Assembly: GCA_963756545.1 (NCBI GenBank)
Contig: CAVWNY010000002.1
Span: 558,001 to 622,000 of the forward strand
Direction: 5' to 3'
Length of the DNA stretch: 64,000 nucleotides
Source of the DNA: DATFDN01 sp963756545
GTDB taxonomy: Bacteria; Pseudomonadota; Alphaproteobacteria; Acetobacterales; Acetobacteraceae
Shown here: positions 1 to 7,933 of the stretch, piece by piece
Numbering within the stretch: the stretch's first letter is position 1
Layout of the letters: every line of letters starts with the position of its first letter
Program-made: the position numbers and the translations under genes
Notes under the pieces: model-generated
What the model was told of the DNA's origin: nothing
Database searches by the model: none
The model's input: only the letters and a program-made list of their open reading frames with translations

Positions 1-609
1 GTTGATGACCGTCGTGCTGGTGCGCGGGTATTCCTTGATCTCCGGCAGGATCTCGTGGCTGACCGACAGCGCGACTTCGGGCAGCGCCGCCCGCACGGCG
101 CGCGCGACCGCCTGCTCGTGCGCGGGATTGGCGTAGCTGTGCAGCAGGCACACGGCGACGGCGGCGACGCCCTCCGCCCGCAGCGTCGCGATCGCCGTCG
201 CCACGCTCGCGGCATCCAGCGGGACGGCGACGCTGCCATCGGGGCGGGTTTTTTCGATCACCTCCAGCCGCAGCCGCCGCTCGACCAGCGGCGGCGGCTT
301 CTGCCAGGCGATGTCGTAAAGGCGCGGCATCCGCAAGTCGCGGATTTCCAAGGTGTCGCGAAAGCCCCGCGTCGTGATGAGGCCGGTGCGGGCGCCTTTG
401 GCCTCCAGGATGGCGTTCGATCCGATCGTCGTCGCGTGCAGCACCTCGGTCACGTGATCGTCCAGCAGCGCGCGAAGCCCCTCGACGATGCCCTCGGCGT
501 AGTCGTGCGGCGTTGATGCGGCCTTGTGCAGCCGTATCCGCCCGTCCGAGCCGATCGCGACCAGGTCGGTGAAAGTGCCGCCGATGTCGATGCCGACGCG
601 CAGAGTCAT
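1..609 (-). CDS. hyuA: Hydantoinase A / 5-oxoprolinase family protein, N-terminal part (cut by window edge)
   Basis: The first 203 codons run from an ATG at 609 off the left edge. Residues 7-15 (IDIGGTFTD) form the phosphate-binding loop of the ASKHA fold that opens HyuA, and TTIGSNAILE near residues 60-69 is also typical. HyuA with HyuB makes up ATP-dependent N-methylhydantoinase, 5-oxoprolinase or acetophenone carboxylase type enzymes in the cytoplasm. The substrate cannot be read from sequence. The start follows hyuB by 17 bp on the same strand, with a GGAG a few bases before the ATG, so the two are one operon. Confidence 0.9.
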   Translation of the reverse strand, partial: MTLRVGIDIGGTFTDLVAIGSDGRIRLHKAASTPHDYAEGIVEGLRALLDDHVTEVLHATTIGSNAILEAKGARTGLITTRGFRDTLEIRDLRMPRLYDIAWQKPPPLVERRLRLEVIEKTRPDGSVAVPLDAASVATAIATLRAEGVAAVAVCLLHSYANPAHEQAVARAVRAALPEVALSVSHEILPEIKEYPRTSTTVIN

Positions 610-626
610 GCTCGCTCCGGGATCAT

Positions 627-2411
627 TCAGGCCGCCGCGGGCGCCTTGTCCCATGTCGCTGGCTCCCAAGCCACCGCCGGAAGCGGGGTGCATGTGGCGC
701 ATAGGTGGGCGCGCAGAGCCTTGGTCGCCGCAGCATCGATCTCCGGCGGATCGCCGTGCGCCACCACGCCGTAGTCGCGCGCCGCCCCTGCGATCGTCAC
801 CAGCCCGTCGCGCAGGTCCTCGGCGACAAGCGCAAGGTCGCGCGTCAGTGCCGCGCCCCATCCGCCGCCGCCCGGCAGGTCGTGGCGGAAAACCTCGCCC
901 CGACGAAACGGCATGGTGATCTTGGCGTGGAGCTTCCGCTCCGCCGCGCCGCCGGGATCGAGCACGCTGCATCCGGGCGCGCCAGGGCCGCCGCCCTGCA
1001 GCCCGTAGGGGCGATGCGTCTGGCGATCGGCGCGGACCTGCAAGATGCCTTCCGCGGCGAGCATCCGCCACGTTCGGCGCAATGCCGCGCCACCGCGAAA
1101 GCGCCCCGCGCCCCCCGTGTCGGGAACGAATTCGTTGTCGAGCACCGCTAGCGGGTTTTCGGCCTCGATCACCTCGACGCTGAAGCTCGCCATGTTGGCG
1201 AACATGGTCGTGTTGCCCTCCAGCCCGTCGGCCCAGGGCCGCGCGCCCCAGGCGGCGGAGAGGAAGTCGACGTAGATGAACGGCCGCCGCGCCGTATCGT
1301 ATCCGCCCACGGTGATGCCGGTGTTCCCGCCATCGGAGGCGGCGAACACGCGGTCGGGATAGAGCATCGCGAGCGCCCCGAACGCCGCGTCGGCGCAGCG
1401 GAATCCGGTGAGGCCGCGCGCGGCGCAGGCGGCGGGGGGCAGGGCATTCGTGATGGTGCCCGGTGGCGCGGTCACGCCGATCGCGCGAAACACGCCGTCG
1501 TTGTTGGGCATATTCGCCGATAGCACCGACTTGGCGGCGGTGTAGCTGGCGGCGGCGGTGTAGCTCCAGGTGTTGTTGATCGCCCCCTTCACTTGACCGG
1601 CGCTGCCCGTCCAGTCGAAATCCATCCGCTCGCCCTGCTTGCGGACGGTGCAGACGAGCTTGATCGGTATGCCAAGGTCGATCTGGTCGTCGTCGATCCA
1701 GTCGGTGAAGCTCGCCTCGCCGTCGGCCAGCTCGGCGAGACAGCTTCGCGTCAGCCGCTCGCTGTAATCGAGCGCCTCCTCCATCAGCCGCTTCGTGGTT
1801 TCCGCATCGTGGCGCGCGACAAGCTCGGACACGCCGCGCGCGGCGATCTCACAGGCGGCGAGTTGGCTGCGAAGGTCGCCGAACACGCGGCCGGGGAGGC
1901 GCACGTTGCGCTCGATGATGCGAAACAGCGTGTTGTTCGGTCGGCCGCGCTCGTAGAGCTTCACCGGCGGAATCCTGAGACCCTCGGCGAAGATCTCCGT
2001 GCTGTCGGAGGCGTTGGAGCCGGGCACCCGCCCGCCGACGTCGGTGTGGTGACAGATGGTCGCCGCGAAGGCGAGCACCACCCCGTCCGCGAAAATCGGC
2101 TTGAAGACGAAGATGTCGGGCAGGTGCATGCCCCCTTCGTACGGATCGTTCAGCACCAGGATGTCGCCCTCGACGATGTCGCCTTCAAAGCGGGCAAGTG
2201 CGGCCTTGAGCGCCACGGGGATACTGCACAGATGGCCGGGCAGGCTGAGCCCCTGCGCCACGAGCCGGCCCTGCGCGTCGCAGACGGCGGCGCTGTAATC
2301 CATGATGTTCTTCAGCACGCCGGAATACGCGGTGCGATAGATCGTCAGCACCATCTCATCGCCGATGGCGGAGAGCGCGTTGCGGAACAGCTCGGCTTCG
2401 ATCGGGTCCAT
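627..2411 (-). CDS. hyuB: Hydantoinase B / 5-oxoprolinase family protein
   Basis: This 594-residue protein has the usual length of HyuB. It opens with MDPIEAELFRNALSAIGDEM and carries VLNDPYEGGMHLPDIFVF (about residues 105-122) and glycine-rich stretches near the C-terminus, all typical of the family. It is the partner of HyuA in ATP-dependent hydrolysis or carboxylation of cyclic amides or related carbonyl compounds. It is the first gene of a hyuB-hyuA operon and diverges from the class II aldolase gene across a 217 bp gap, so the three may serve one catabolic route (inference). The substrate is unknown. Confidence 0.92.
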   Translation of the reverse strand: MDPIEAELFRNALSAIGDEMVLTIYRTAYSGVLKNIMDYSAAVCDAQGRLVAQGLSLPGHLCSIPVALKAALARFEGDIVEGDILVLNDPYEGGMHLPDIFVFKPIFADGVVLAFAATICHHTDVGGRVPGSNASDSTEIFAEGLRIPPVKLYERGRPNNTLFRIIERNVRLPGRVFGDLRSQLAACEIAARGVSELVARHDAETTKRLMEEALDYSERLTRSCLAELADGEASFTDWIDDDQIDLGIPIKLVCTVRKQGERMDFDWTGSAGQVKGAINNTWSYTAAASYTAAKSVLSANMPNNDGVFRAIGVTAPPGTITNALPPAACAARGLTGFRCADAAFGALAMLYPDRVFAASDGGNTGITVGGYDTARRPFIYVDFLSAAWGARPWADGLEGNTTMFANMASFSVEVIEAENPLAVLDNEFVPDTGGAGRFRGGAALRRTWRMLAAEGILQVRADRQTHRPYGLQGGGPGAPGCSVLDPGGAAERKLHAKITMPFRRGEVFRHDLPGGGGWGAALTRDLALVAEDLRDGLVTIAGAARDYGVVAHGDPPEIDAAATKALRAHLCATCTPLPAVAWEPATWDKAPAAA

Positions 2412-2628
2412 TGGGAGATCGGATCATCAATCCCCGGTGCGCGCAATCGCTGCGATTGACCGCCGCGGCCTGGTTCCCAAAAACGGATGCCGCCTCGGCA
2501 TCGGGAGATCGCCTGGAGAGTGAAATAACTTGGATCGTCACCAGCTTCCTCTGCGGCATGGGAGCTTGCGAGCGAGCGAGGACCGACCGTAACCTTGGTC
2601 CATCAAAGGCTCTGCCGAGGAGGAACTG

Positions 2629-3390
2629 ATGTCCGTGGCGCTGCACCTGACCAAGACCGACATGACCGAGGCCGAGTGGCGGGCCCGCTGCGACCTCGCC
2701 GCGCTCTATCGCGTGGTGGACCATCTCGGCTGGACCGACCTGATCAACACGCATATGTCGATGCGCATTCCCGGCGAGCCGAACGCCTTCCTGATCAACC
2801 GCTACGGGGAGATGTTCGACGAGATCACCGCCTCCAGCCTGGTCAAGATGGACATGGACGGCAACGTGCTCGGCGCGCCCGGCCCGTTCAACAACGCGGG
2901 CTTCACCATCCACAGCGGCGTGCTGAAGGCACGCCCCGACGCCAATTGCGTGATGCACACTCACACGCGGGCGGGCGCGGGCGTTTCCCTGCTGCGCGAC
3001 GGGCTGCGCCCGATCAGCCAGGACGCGCTGCAAATACTCGACGAGGTCGCCTACCACGAATACGGCGTGCCCGCCTCGGCGGAGGAGTGCGAGGCGCTCG
3101 GCCGGACCTGCGCGCACGGCAACTGCGTCGTGCTGCTCAACCACGGCCTGCTCGCGCTGGGGCCGACGGTTCATGGCACATTCATGCGGATGTACATGAT
3201 GGAGCGCGCCTGCGAGGTCGAGCTGATCGCCCGGACGCTGGACGCGCCCCCGGTCGCGATCGACCCGGACATCGTCCGCAAGTCGGGCGAGCGGATGAGG
3301 AAGCGGCGCGGCTCGCCCGAGTATGGCCTCATGGAGTGGCAGGGGCTGGTGCGGACGGTCGATCGGCGGGGCGGCGACTACCGACGCTGA
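2629..3390 (+). CDS. Class II aldolase/adducin family protein
   Basis: A 253-residue cytoplasmic protein of the zinc-dependent class II aldolase/adducin family (L-fuculose-1-phosphate aldolase fold). Visible metal ligands are His110 and His112 (CVMHTHTRAG) and the histidine of LLNHGLL near residue 170. Such proteins cleave or decarboxylate sugar phosphates or hydroxy-keto acids; the exact reaction is not evident. GAGGAGG five bases before the ATG supports this start. Its last 96 bp recur almost unchanged at 3896-3991, as part of a tandem duplication with the downstream secreted-protein gene. Confidence 0.9.
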   Translation: MSVALHLTKTDMTEAEWRARCDLAALYRVVDHLGWTDLINTHMSMRIPGEPNAFLINRYGEMFDEITASSLVKMDMDGNVLGAPGPFNNAGFTIHSGVLKARPDANCVMHTHTRAGAGVSLLRDGLRPISQDALQILDEVAYHEYGVPASAEECEALGRTCAHGNCVVLLNHGLLALGPTVHGTFMRMYMMERACEVELIARTLDAPPVAIDPDIVRKSGERMRKRRGSPEYGLMEWQGLVRTVDRRGGDYRR

Positions 3391-3445
3391 GGGGAACCGG
3401 AGGATCGGGGGGATGTTGTGCGAACGAGACAGAAGGAGCCCGCCC

Positions 3446-3856
3446 ATGGCCCGCCCGCCCGCCCTGACAGTCGTTCCGCTTGCCGTGGTGCTGGCGCTGA
3501 TCGCGCTACCCGCGCTCGCGGAAAACAGCGCCAACCTCACGACCCAGCAGGACATGCGTTCGATCGCCTTGCAGAACTGGAGCACCACCGAGGTCACCCA
3601 GGCGCGCGTGCAGACCACCGATGGGCGGGTGTGGAATCTCGCCCACGGTGGGGTGTCTCGCGACGAGGGTTCGCAGGTGATCGTGCCGGCGCATGACTGT
3701 ATCGCCAACATCACGGTCACCCTCCGGGACGGGCGCACGCTGCAATTGGCCGGGCTTCACGCCTGCAACAACACCGAGATCGTGGTGCGCAACGACCGGA
3801 TCACCATACCTCAACAGGCGGTCCCCGGCGCGAAGCAGCACGGCACCCCCGGTTGA
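3446..3856 (+). CDS. Small secreted protein, copy 1 of a tandem pair
   Basis: I do not recognise a named family. The 136-residue product has a clear signal peptide (hydrophobic core about residues 8-22, cleavage likely after PALA at 25). The mature part is about 110 residues with two cysteines (85 and 107), which could form a disulfide in the periplasm. Conserved blocks shared with the next gene are QARVQTTDG, DCIANI, GLHACN and ITIPQQA. AAGGAG at 3433-3438 sets the ATG at 3446; an upstream in-frame start at 3323 would lie inside the aldolase gene. About 60% identical to the product of 4059-4463 by hand alignment. Confidence 0.75.
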   Translation: MARPPALTVVPLAVVLALIALPALAENSANLTTQQDMRSIALQNWSTTEVTQARVQTTDGRVWNLAHGGVSRDEGSQVIVPAHDCIANITVTLRDGRTLQLAGLHACNNTEIVVRNDRITIPQQAVPGAKQHGTPG

Positions 3857-3895
3857 GGCTCCACGCACTTTGGGCGGCCACCCCACCGGCCGCGG

Positions 3896-3991
3896 ATGAA
3901 GAAGCGGCGCGGCTCGCCCGAGTATGGCCTGATGGAGTGGCAGCGGCTGGTGCGGACGGTCGATCGGCGGGGCGGCGACTACCGACGCTGA
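3896..3991 (+). pseudogene. Duplicated 3' end of the class II aldolase gene
   Basis: These 96 bases repeat the last 96 bases of the aldolase gene (3295-3390), including the stop codon, with three substitutions that I can count (AGG to AAG, CTC to CTG, GGG to CGG). The rest of the aldolase gene is absent, so this is a remnant left by a tandem duplication whose unit was aldolase tail plus small secreted-protein gene. No start signal of its own is evident. Confidence 0.85.
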
Positions 3992-4058
3992 GCTCGCCCG
4001 GGAGTGGAACCTGCCGACCCGCTGGATGTTGGAGGTGCGAGACACAAGGAATCGCGCC

Positions 4059-4463
4059 ATGTCCCGCCCGATCGCTCCAGCCCTTCTGTGGCTCGCTGCG
4101 TTGCTGTCATTATGGCTTCCGGCTTTGGCCTTCGCCGTGCCGAACGCGACCACACAGCAGGACGCGAGCCAGCTGGTCCTGAAGAACCTGAGCGGCGCCG
4201 AGATCGCGCAAGCCCGGGTGCAGACGACGGATGGGCAGGTTTGGAATCTCGGCCAAGGACTGGCGCAGAACCACGCGACACAGATCGTCATCCCCCCGCG
4301 CGACTGCATCGCCAATATTGCCGTCCAGCTGAAGAACGGGCGCAAGTTGCAGGAGGCTGGCCTGCACGCGTGCAACCAGACGCAAATCGTGGTCCGCCCG
4401 GATGGCATCACCATACCCCAGCAGGCCATCCCCGGCGCCCAGCAGCGCGGCACGCCCCGCTGA
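4059..4463 (+). CDS. Small secreted protein, copy 2 of a tandem pair
   Basis: A 134-residue paralogue of the product of 3446-3856. It has a signal peptide (hydrophobic core about 6-22, cleavage near ALAFA), then the same core: TTQQD, QARVQTTDG, DCIANI (Cys83), GLHACN (Cys105) and ITIPQQA. AAGGA at 4046-4050, eight bases before the ATG, supports the start at 4059; an in-frame ATG at 4026 has no better signal. The leader between the aldolase-tail remnant and this ATG also resembles that of copy 1. Function unknown; secretion and two conserved cysteines are the only firm clues. Confidence 0.75.
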   Translation: MSRPIAPALLWLAALLSLWLPALAFAVPNATTQQDASQLVLKNLSGAEIAQARVQTTDGQVWNLGQGLAQNHATQIVIPPRDCIANIAVQLKNGRKLQEAGLHACNQTQIVVRPDGITIPQQAIPGAQQRGTPR

Positions 4464-4522
4464 GCCTTGACGGGTCCGGCGCCAGCACCCCAACACCCGC
4501 GTACACGCAAAGGGACCGGCGC

Positions 4523-5539
4523 ATGAGCAGCAGCATGCCGCAGCACATGACCCACATCGCCGCCGCCGAGCCGGGCGGGCCGGAGGTCCTGAAATCCACC
4601 ACCGGCCCGGTGCCGGCGCCGCGCGCCGACGAGGTGCTGATCCGGGTCGAGGCCGCGGGCGTCAATCGCCCCGATGTCGCCCAGCGCAAGGGCGCCTATC
4701 CGCCCCCGCCAGGCGCGAGCCCGATCATCGGGCTGGAAGTCGCGGGCGAGATCGTCGCGGCCGGGTCGGAGGTGCGGGGCTTACGCATCGGCGACAAGGT
4801 GTGCGGGCTGGCCAACGGCGGCGGCTATGCCGAGTATTGCGCGGTTCCCGCGACACAGTGCCTGCCCTGGCCCGCCGGCTACGACGCGATCCGCGCCGCC
4901 GCGTTGCCCGAAACGTATTTCACCGTCTGGGCCAATTTGTTCCAGCACGGCCGTCTCGCGCGCGGCGAACGCGCGCTGATCCACGGCGGCACCTCGGGCA
5001 TCGGCGTCACCGCGATCCAGTTCGCCCGCGCGTTCGGCGCCGAGCCGTACGCCACCGCCGGATCGGACGAAAAATGTGCGGCCTGCGTGAAGCTCGGCGC
5101 GGCCGGCGCGATCAACTACCGGACGCAGGACTTCGTCGAGGAGATCAAGCGCCTGACCGACAAGCGCGGCGTCGATGTCGTGCTCGACATGGTGGGCGGG
5201 CCGTATTTCGCGCGCAATCTGCGCAGCCTGGCGATGGACGGGCGGTTGGTGCTGATCGCCTTTCTAGGCGGCCCGAAGGTGGAGACGCTTGAACTGACCC
5301 CGATCATGGTCCGACGCCTGACCGTCACCGGCTCGACCATGCGCCCGCGCACGACCGCGCAGAAGGGCGCGATCGCATCGGAGCTGCGCGAGAAGGTCTG
5401 GCCCCTGCTCGACAAGGGCCAGTGCGCCCCGGTGATCCATGCGACGTTCCCGCTGGCGCAGGCGGCGGAGGCTCACCGGCTGATGGAGAGCAGCGCCCAC
5501 ATTGGAAAGATCATCCTGACGGTAGATGGTCAGGCGTGA
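4523..5539 (+). CDS. NAD(P)H quinone oxidoreductase, zinc-independent MDR superfamily (PIG3-like)
   Basis: The 338-residue protein has the GroES-like N-terminal half (GVNRPDVAQRKGAYPPPPGA) and a Rossmann domain with HGGTSGIGVTAIQFA, the NADPH-binding turn of quinone oxidoreductases. No catalytic-zinc cysteine set is present, which fits the PIG3/QOR branch. It probably reduces quinones or enones in the cytoplasm. The ATG at 4523 is preceded by AAAGGGA; in-frame ATGs at 4535 and 4547 are alternatives. Its 3' end overlaps the convergent gene at 5530-6060 by 10 bp. Confidence 0.88.
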   Translation: MSSSMPQHMTHIAAAEPGGPEVLKSTTGPVPAPRADEVLIRVEAAGVNRPDVAQRKGAYPPPPGASPIIGLEVAGEIVAAGSEVRGLRIGDKVCGLANGGGYAEYCAVPATQCLPWPAGYDAIRAAALPETYFTVWANLFQHGRLARGERALIHGGTSGIGVTAIQFARAFGAEPYATAGSDEKCAACVKLGAAGAINYRTQDFVEEIKRLTDKRGVDVVLDMVGGPYFARNLRSLAMDGRLVLIAFLGGPKVETLELTPIMVRRLTVTGSTMRPRTTAQKGAIASELREKVWPLLDKGQCAPVIHATFPLAQAAEAHRLMESSAHIGKIILTVDGQA

Positions 5540-6060
5540 TACAGCGCCGACAACATCTGGCTCATGCTTTGCGCGAAGTCGAGCTTCACTGAACCGCTGA
5601 GGTCCTTGATCGCCGTTCCGACATCCTGGCCAAGCGTGCCGGACTTGAAATCGGTAAGCAGGTCAGGAACGTTGACGAGGACCGTGCTGGCATCAGCCGT
5701 CGAGATGGGCTGGTTCGGGCTCGTTCGGCCATTGTCTTGCACGTGCAGCGAAACCTCCCCTACGGCCGCCGTAGGCGTGAAAACGAGGGTCCGCAAGTCC
5801 TGCGTCAGGAAGGCCGGGGACGTTTCCCCGAGGGCATAGGTGCCGGGGCCTGTCTGCCTGAAGGCGCCGAGACCGGTGGGTTCGCTCAGCGTGCCGCCGC
5901 TGACGGTGAAAGTCGCCAAGTCGAAGAGGCCGCCGCCTTGCTCTATGCCGGCGGTATCGCTGACTGTCGCGTTGGCGAAGGGGTTCGTGGGTCCGTTGGT
6001 CCCTCGGACGGGCGGCACGCCAGTAATGGTGATGGTGCTGCCTTGGCTCGTGTCGCTCAT
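5530..6060 (-). CDS. Stand-alone adhesin-like repeat-domain protein, unknown function
   Basis: A 176-residue protein with a low-complexity, beta-rich composition (many T, G, S, V, few charges). ITITGVPPVRGTNGPTNPFA followed by VSDTAGIEQGGG and LRTLVFTPTAAVGEV resembles a single cadherin/Calx-beta type repeat of giant RTX-like adhesins, but here it stands alone. There is no N-terminal signal peptide, so any export would need a C-terminal secretion signal (inference). I chose the ATG at 6060, with GGAAAGAG just upstream, over an in-frame ATG at 6162 whose extra 34 residues look untranslated. Convergent with the quinone oxidoreductase gene. Confidence 0.65.
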   Translation of the reverse strand: MSDTSQGSTITITGVPPVRGTNGPTNPFANATVSDTAGIEQGGGLFDLATFTVSGGTLSEPTGLGAFRQTGPGTYALGETSPAFLTQDLRTLVFTPTAAVGEVSLHVQDNGRTSPNQPISTADASTVLVNVPDLLTDFKSGTLGQDVGTAIKDLSGSVKLDFAQSMSQMLSALYHA

Positions 6061-6198
6061 TAGCAGTTCTCTTTCCTTAGTTTCTTGCTTTCCGACTGTG
6101 CCTTCCTGTCGGATTCCCGCGTAATCAAATTGCCGTGCAGTAAGGTGCGTGCGGCGAAACATGCTGCGTCTGCCGGCGATCAGCGCGACGGCAGCGGG

Positions 6199-7785
6199 CT
6201 ATGCGACCCTCTCCTCCCGGTTCTCCACCATCTTCATCAGGTGCTCCAGCCGGTCCGCCTCGGCCGCCGGCTTGTCGGTGCGCAGGCGTGCGATGCGGGG
6301 GAAGCGCATCGCGACCCCGGATTTGTGGCGTGCCGATAGCTGGGCGGCGTCGAAGGCCACTTCCAGCACCAGCGTTTTTTCCACTTCGCGCACCGGGCCG
6401 AAGCGGGCGGTCGTGTGGTTGCGTATCCAGCGGTCGAGCCAGGACAGCTCAGCGTCGGTGAAGCCGGAGTAAGCTTTGCCGACCGGCACCAGCTCATCGC
6501 CGCGCCATAGCCCGAACGTATAGTCGGAATAGAAGCTGCTGCGCTTGCCGTGCCCGCGCTGGGCGTACATCAGCACCGCATCGACCGTGTGCGGATCGCG
6601 CTTCCATTTCCACCACAACCCCTTCGGCCGTCCGGGCACGTAGGGGCTGTCCGCCCGCTTGAGCATGATCCCTTCCATCGACGCCGCCCGCGCGCCCTCC
6701 CGCAGCCGGGCCAACTCCTCGATCGAGGCGAATCCGATCAGCGCCGAAAAATCCATCCGAGCCGGGTGCGTGCGCGCGAACCAATCCTCCAGGCGCGCGC
6801 GGCGCGCATCAAACGGCAGTGCGCGCAAATCGTCCGCACCATCGAAGAGGATGTCGTAGAGCCGCACGCCCACCGGAAAATCCCGCAGCATCCCCGCGCC
6901 GACCTGCTTGCGGTTGAGGCGCTGCTGAAGGTCGGCGAATGGCCCGACCTGGCCTTCGCGGATCACCAGCAGCTCGCCGTCCAGCGTCGCGTGGAAGTCC
7001 ATTGCCTCGATGATCTCGGGGAAAGCCGCGGAGATGTCGTCCGCCCCGCGCGAGTAGAGGCGCCGCCCGCGCGCCGTCGCCACGAGCTGGACGCGGATGC
7101 CGTCCCATTTCCATTCCGCGCGATAGAGATTGCCGTCCAGCGCGGCAAGGTCCGCCGGCTCGAGCGGATACGCCAGCATCGGCGGGCGGAACACCGGCGC
7201 CTCCTCCGGGTCGGGGCGCGGGCCGCGCTTTTCCAGCCAGGCGAACAGCGGCAGGTAGGGGGGCGCGAGGCCGTGCCACACCTCCTCCACGTCGTCGGGC
7301 TCCACCTCGCCCAGCGCGGCGAGCGCGATTTTCGCGAGCCGCGCGGAGGCGCCAACCCGCAGGCCGCCGGTAATGAGCTTCAACAGGGCAAACCGCGCCG
7401 ACGGCTCGCACGCGTCCAGCCAGCCGGCGACGATGTCGGGCAGTTCGGGCTTGGGAGCCGTCTCCAGGGTCTGCACCACTTCCGACAGCGCGGGCGCGGA
7501 CGCGTTGGTCGGCCGGGCGGGCCACATGAGCGAGACGGTCTCGGCGAGGTCGCCCACGAAGTCGTACGACCAGCCGAACAGCACCGGATCGGTGCGGCTG
7601 GCCGCGAGGTCGCGGATCAGGCCGGGCTTGGCGGCGGTGAACGCGAGGTCCCCCGCGATGGCGGCGAGCGCGATGCCACGTTCCGGATCAGGCGCGGTCG
7701 CGAAGTAGTGGCGCAGCAGCGCGATCTTGGCGTTGCGCGCGTGCGTGAACACGAGGCGTTCGAGGAGTTCGGCGAAGGCGATCAC
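6199..7785 (-). CDS. ATP-dependent DNA ligase
   Basis: The 528-residue protein has the three-part layout of bacterial ATP-dependent ligases: a helical N-terminal DNA-binding domain (about 1-195), a nucleotidyltransferase domain with motif I EWKWDGIR (Lys226 should carry AMP), and an OB-fold C-terminal domain ending at about 528. It seals nicks using ATP and is distinct from the essential NAD-dependent LigA. In many proteobacteria this ligase sits with an exonuclease and a DEXH helicase; neither is next to it here. It is the downstream gene of a minus-strand pair with the dehydrogenase at 7934-8899, separated by a palindromic repeat. Confidence 0.93.
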   Translation of the reverse strand: MIAFAELLERLVFTHARNAKIALLRHYFATAPDPERGIALAAIAGDLAFTAAKPGLIRDLAASRTDPVLFGWSYDFVGDLAETVSLMWPARPTNASAPALSEVVQTLETAPKPELPDIVAGWLDACEPSARFALLKLITGGLRVGASARLAKIALAALGEVEPDDVEEVWHGLAPPYLPLFAWLEKRGPRPDPEEAPVFRPPMLAYPLEPADLAALDGNLYRAEWKWDGIRVQLVATARGRRLYSRGADDISAAFPEIIEAMDFHATLDGELLVIREGQVGPFADLQQRLNRKQVGAGMLRDFPVGVRLYDILFDGADDLRALPFDARRARLEDWFARTHPARMDFSALIGFASIEELARLREGARAASMEGIMLKRADSPYVPGRPKGLWWKWKRDPHTVDAVLMYAQRGHGKRSSFYSDYTFGLWRGDELVPVGKAYSGFTDAELSWLDRWIRNHTTARFGPVREVEKTLVLEVAFDAAQLSARHKSGVAMRFPRIARLRTDKPAAEADRLEHLMKMVENREERVA

Positions 7786-7802
7786 GCCAGGCCCTCACCC
7801 GC

Positions 7803-7903
7803 GACCCCTCCCCCCGACCCCCTCCCGCAAGGGGAGGGGAAGAAAAGGACGCAACGCTTCTTACTCCTCCCCTCCCCTTGCGGGAGGGGTTGGGGGAGGG
7901 GTC
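7803..7903. repeat. Paired palindromic intergenic repeat (two 40-bp arms)
   Basis: Two GC-rich arms (7803-7842 and 7864-7903) are near-perfect inverted copies around a 21-bp spacer. Each arm also contains its own small hairpin, CCCCTCCC-GCAAG-GGGAGGGG. Such CCTCCCGCAAGGGGAGG palindromes are common interspersed intergenic repeats in several high-GC proteobacteria (general knowledge). Here it lies between two minus-strand genes and could terminate or stabilise the dehydrogenase mRNA. Confidence 0.8.
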
Positions 7904-7933
7904 GATCGACCCCGCGATCGGCGGGTAGCGTGT

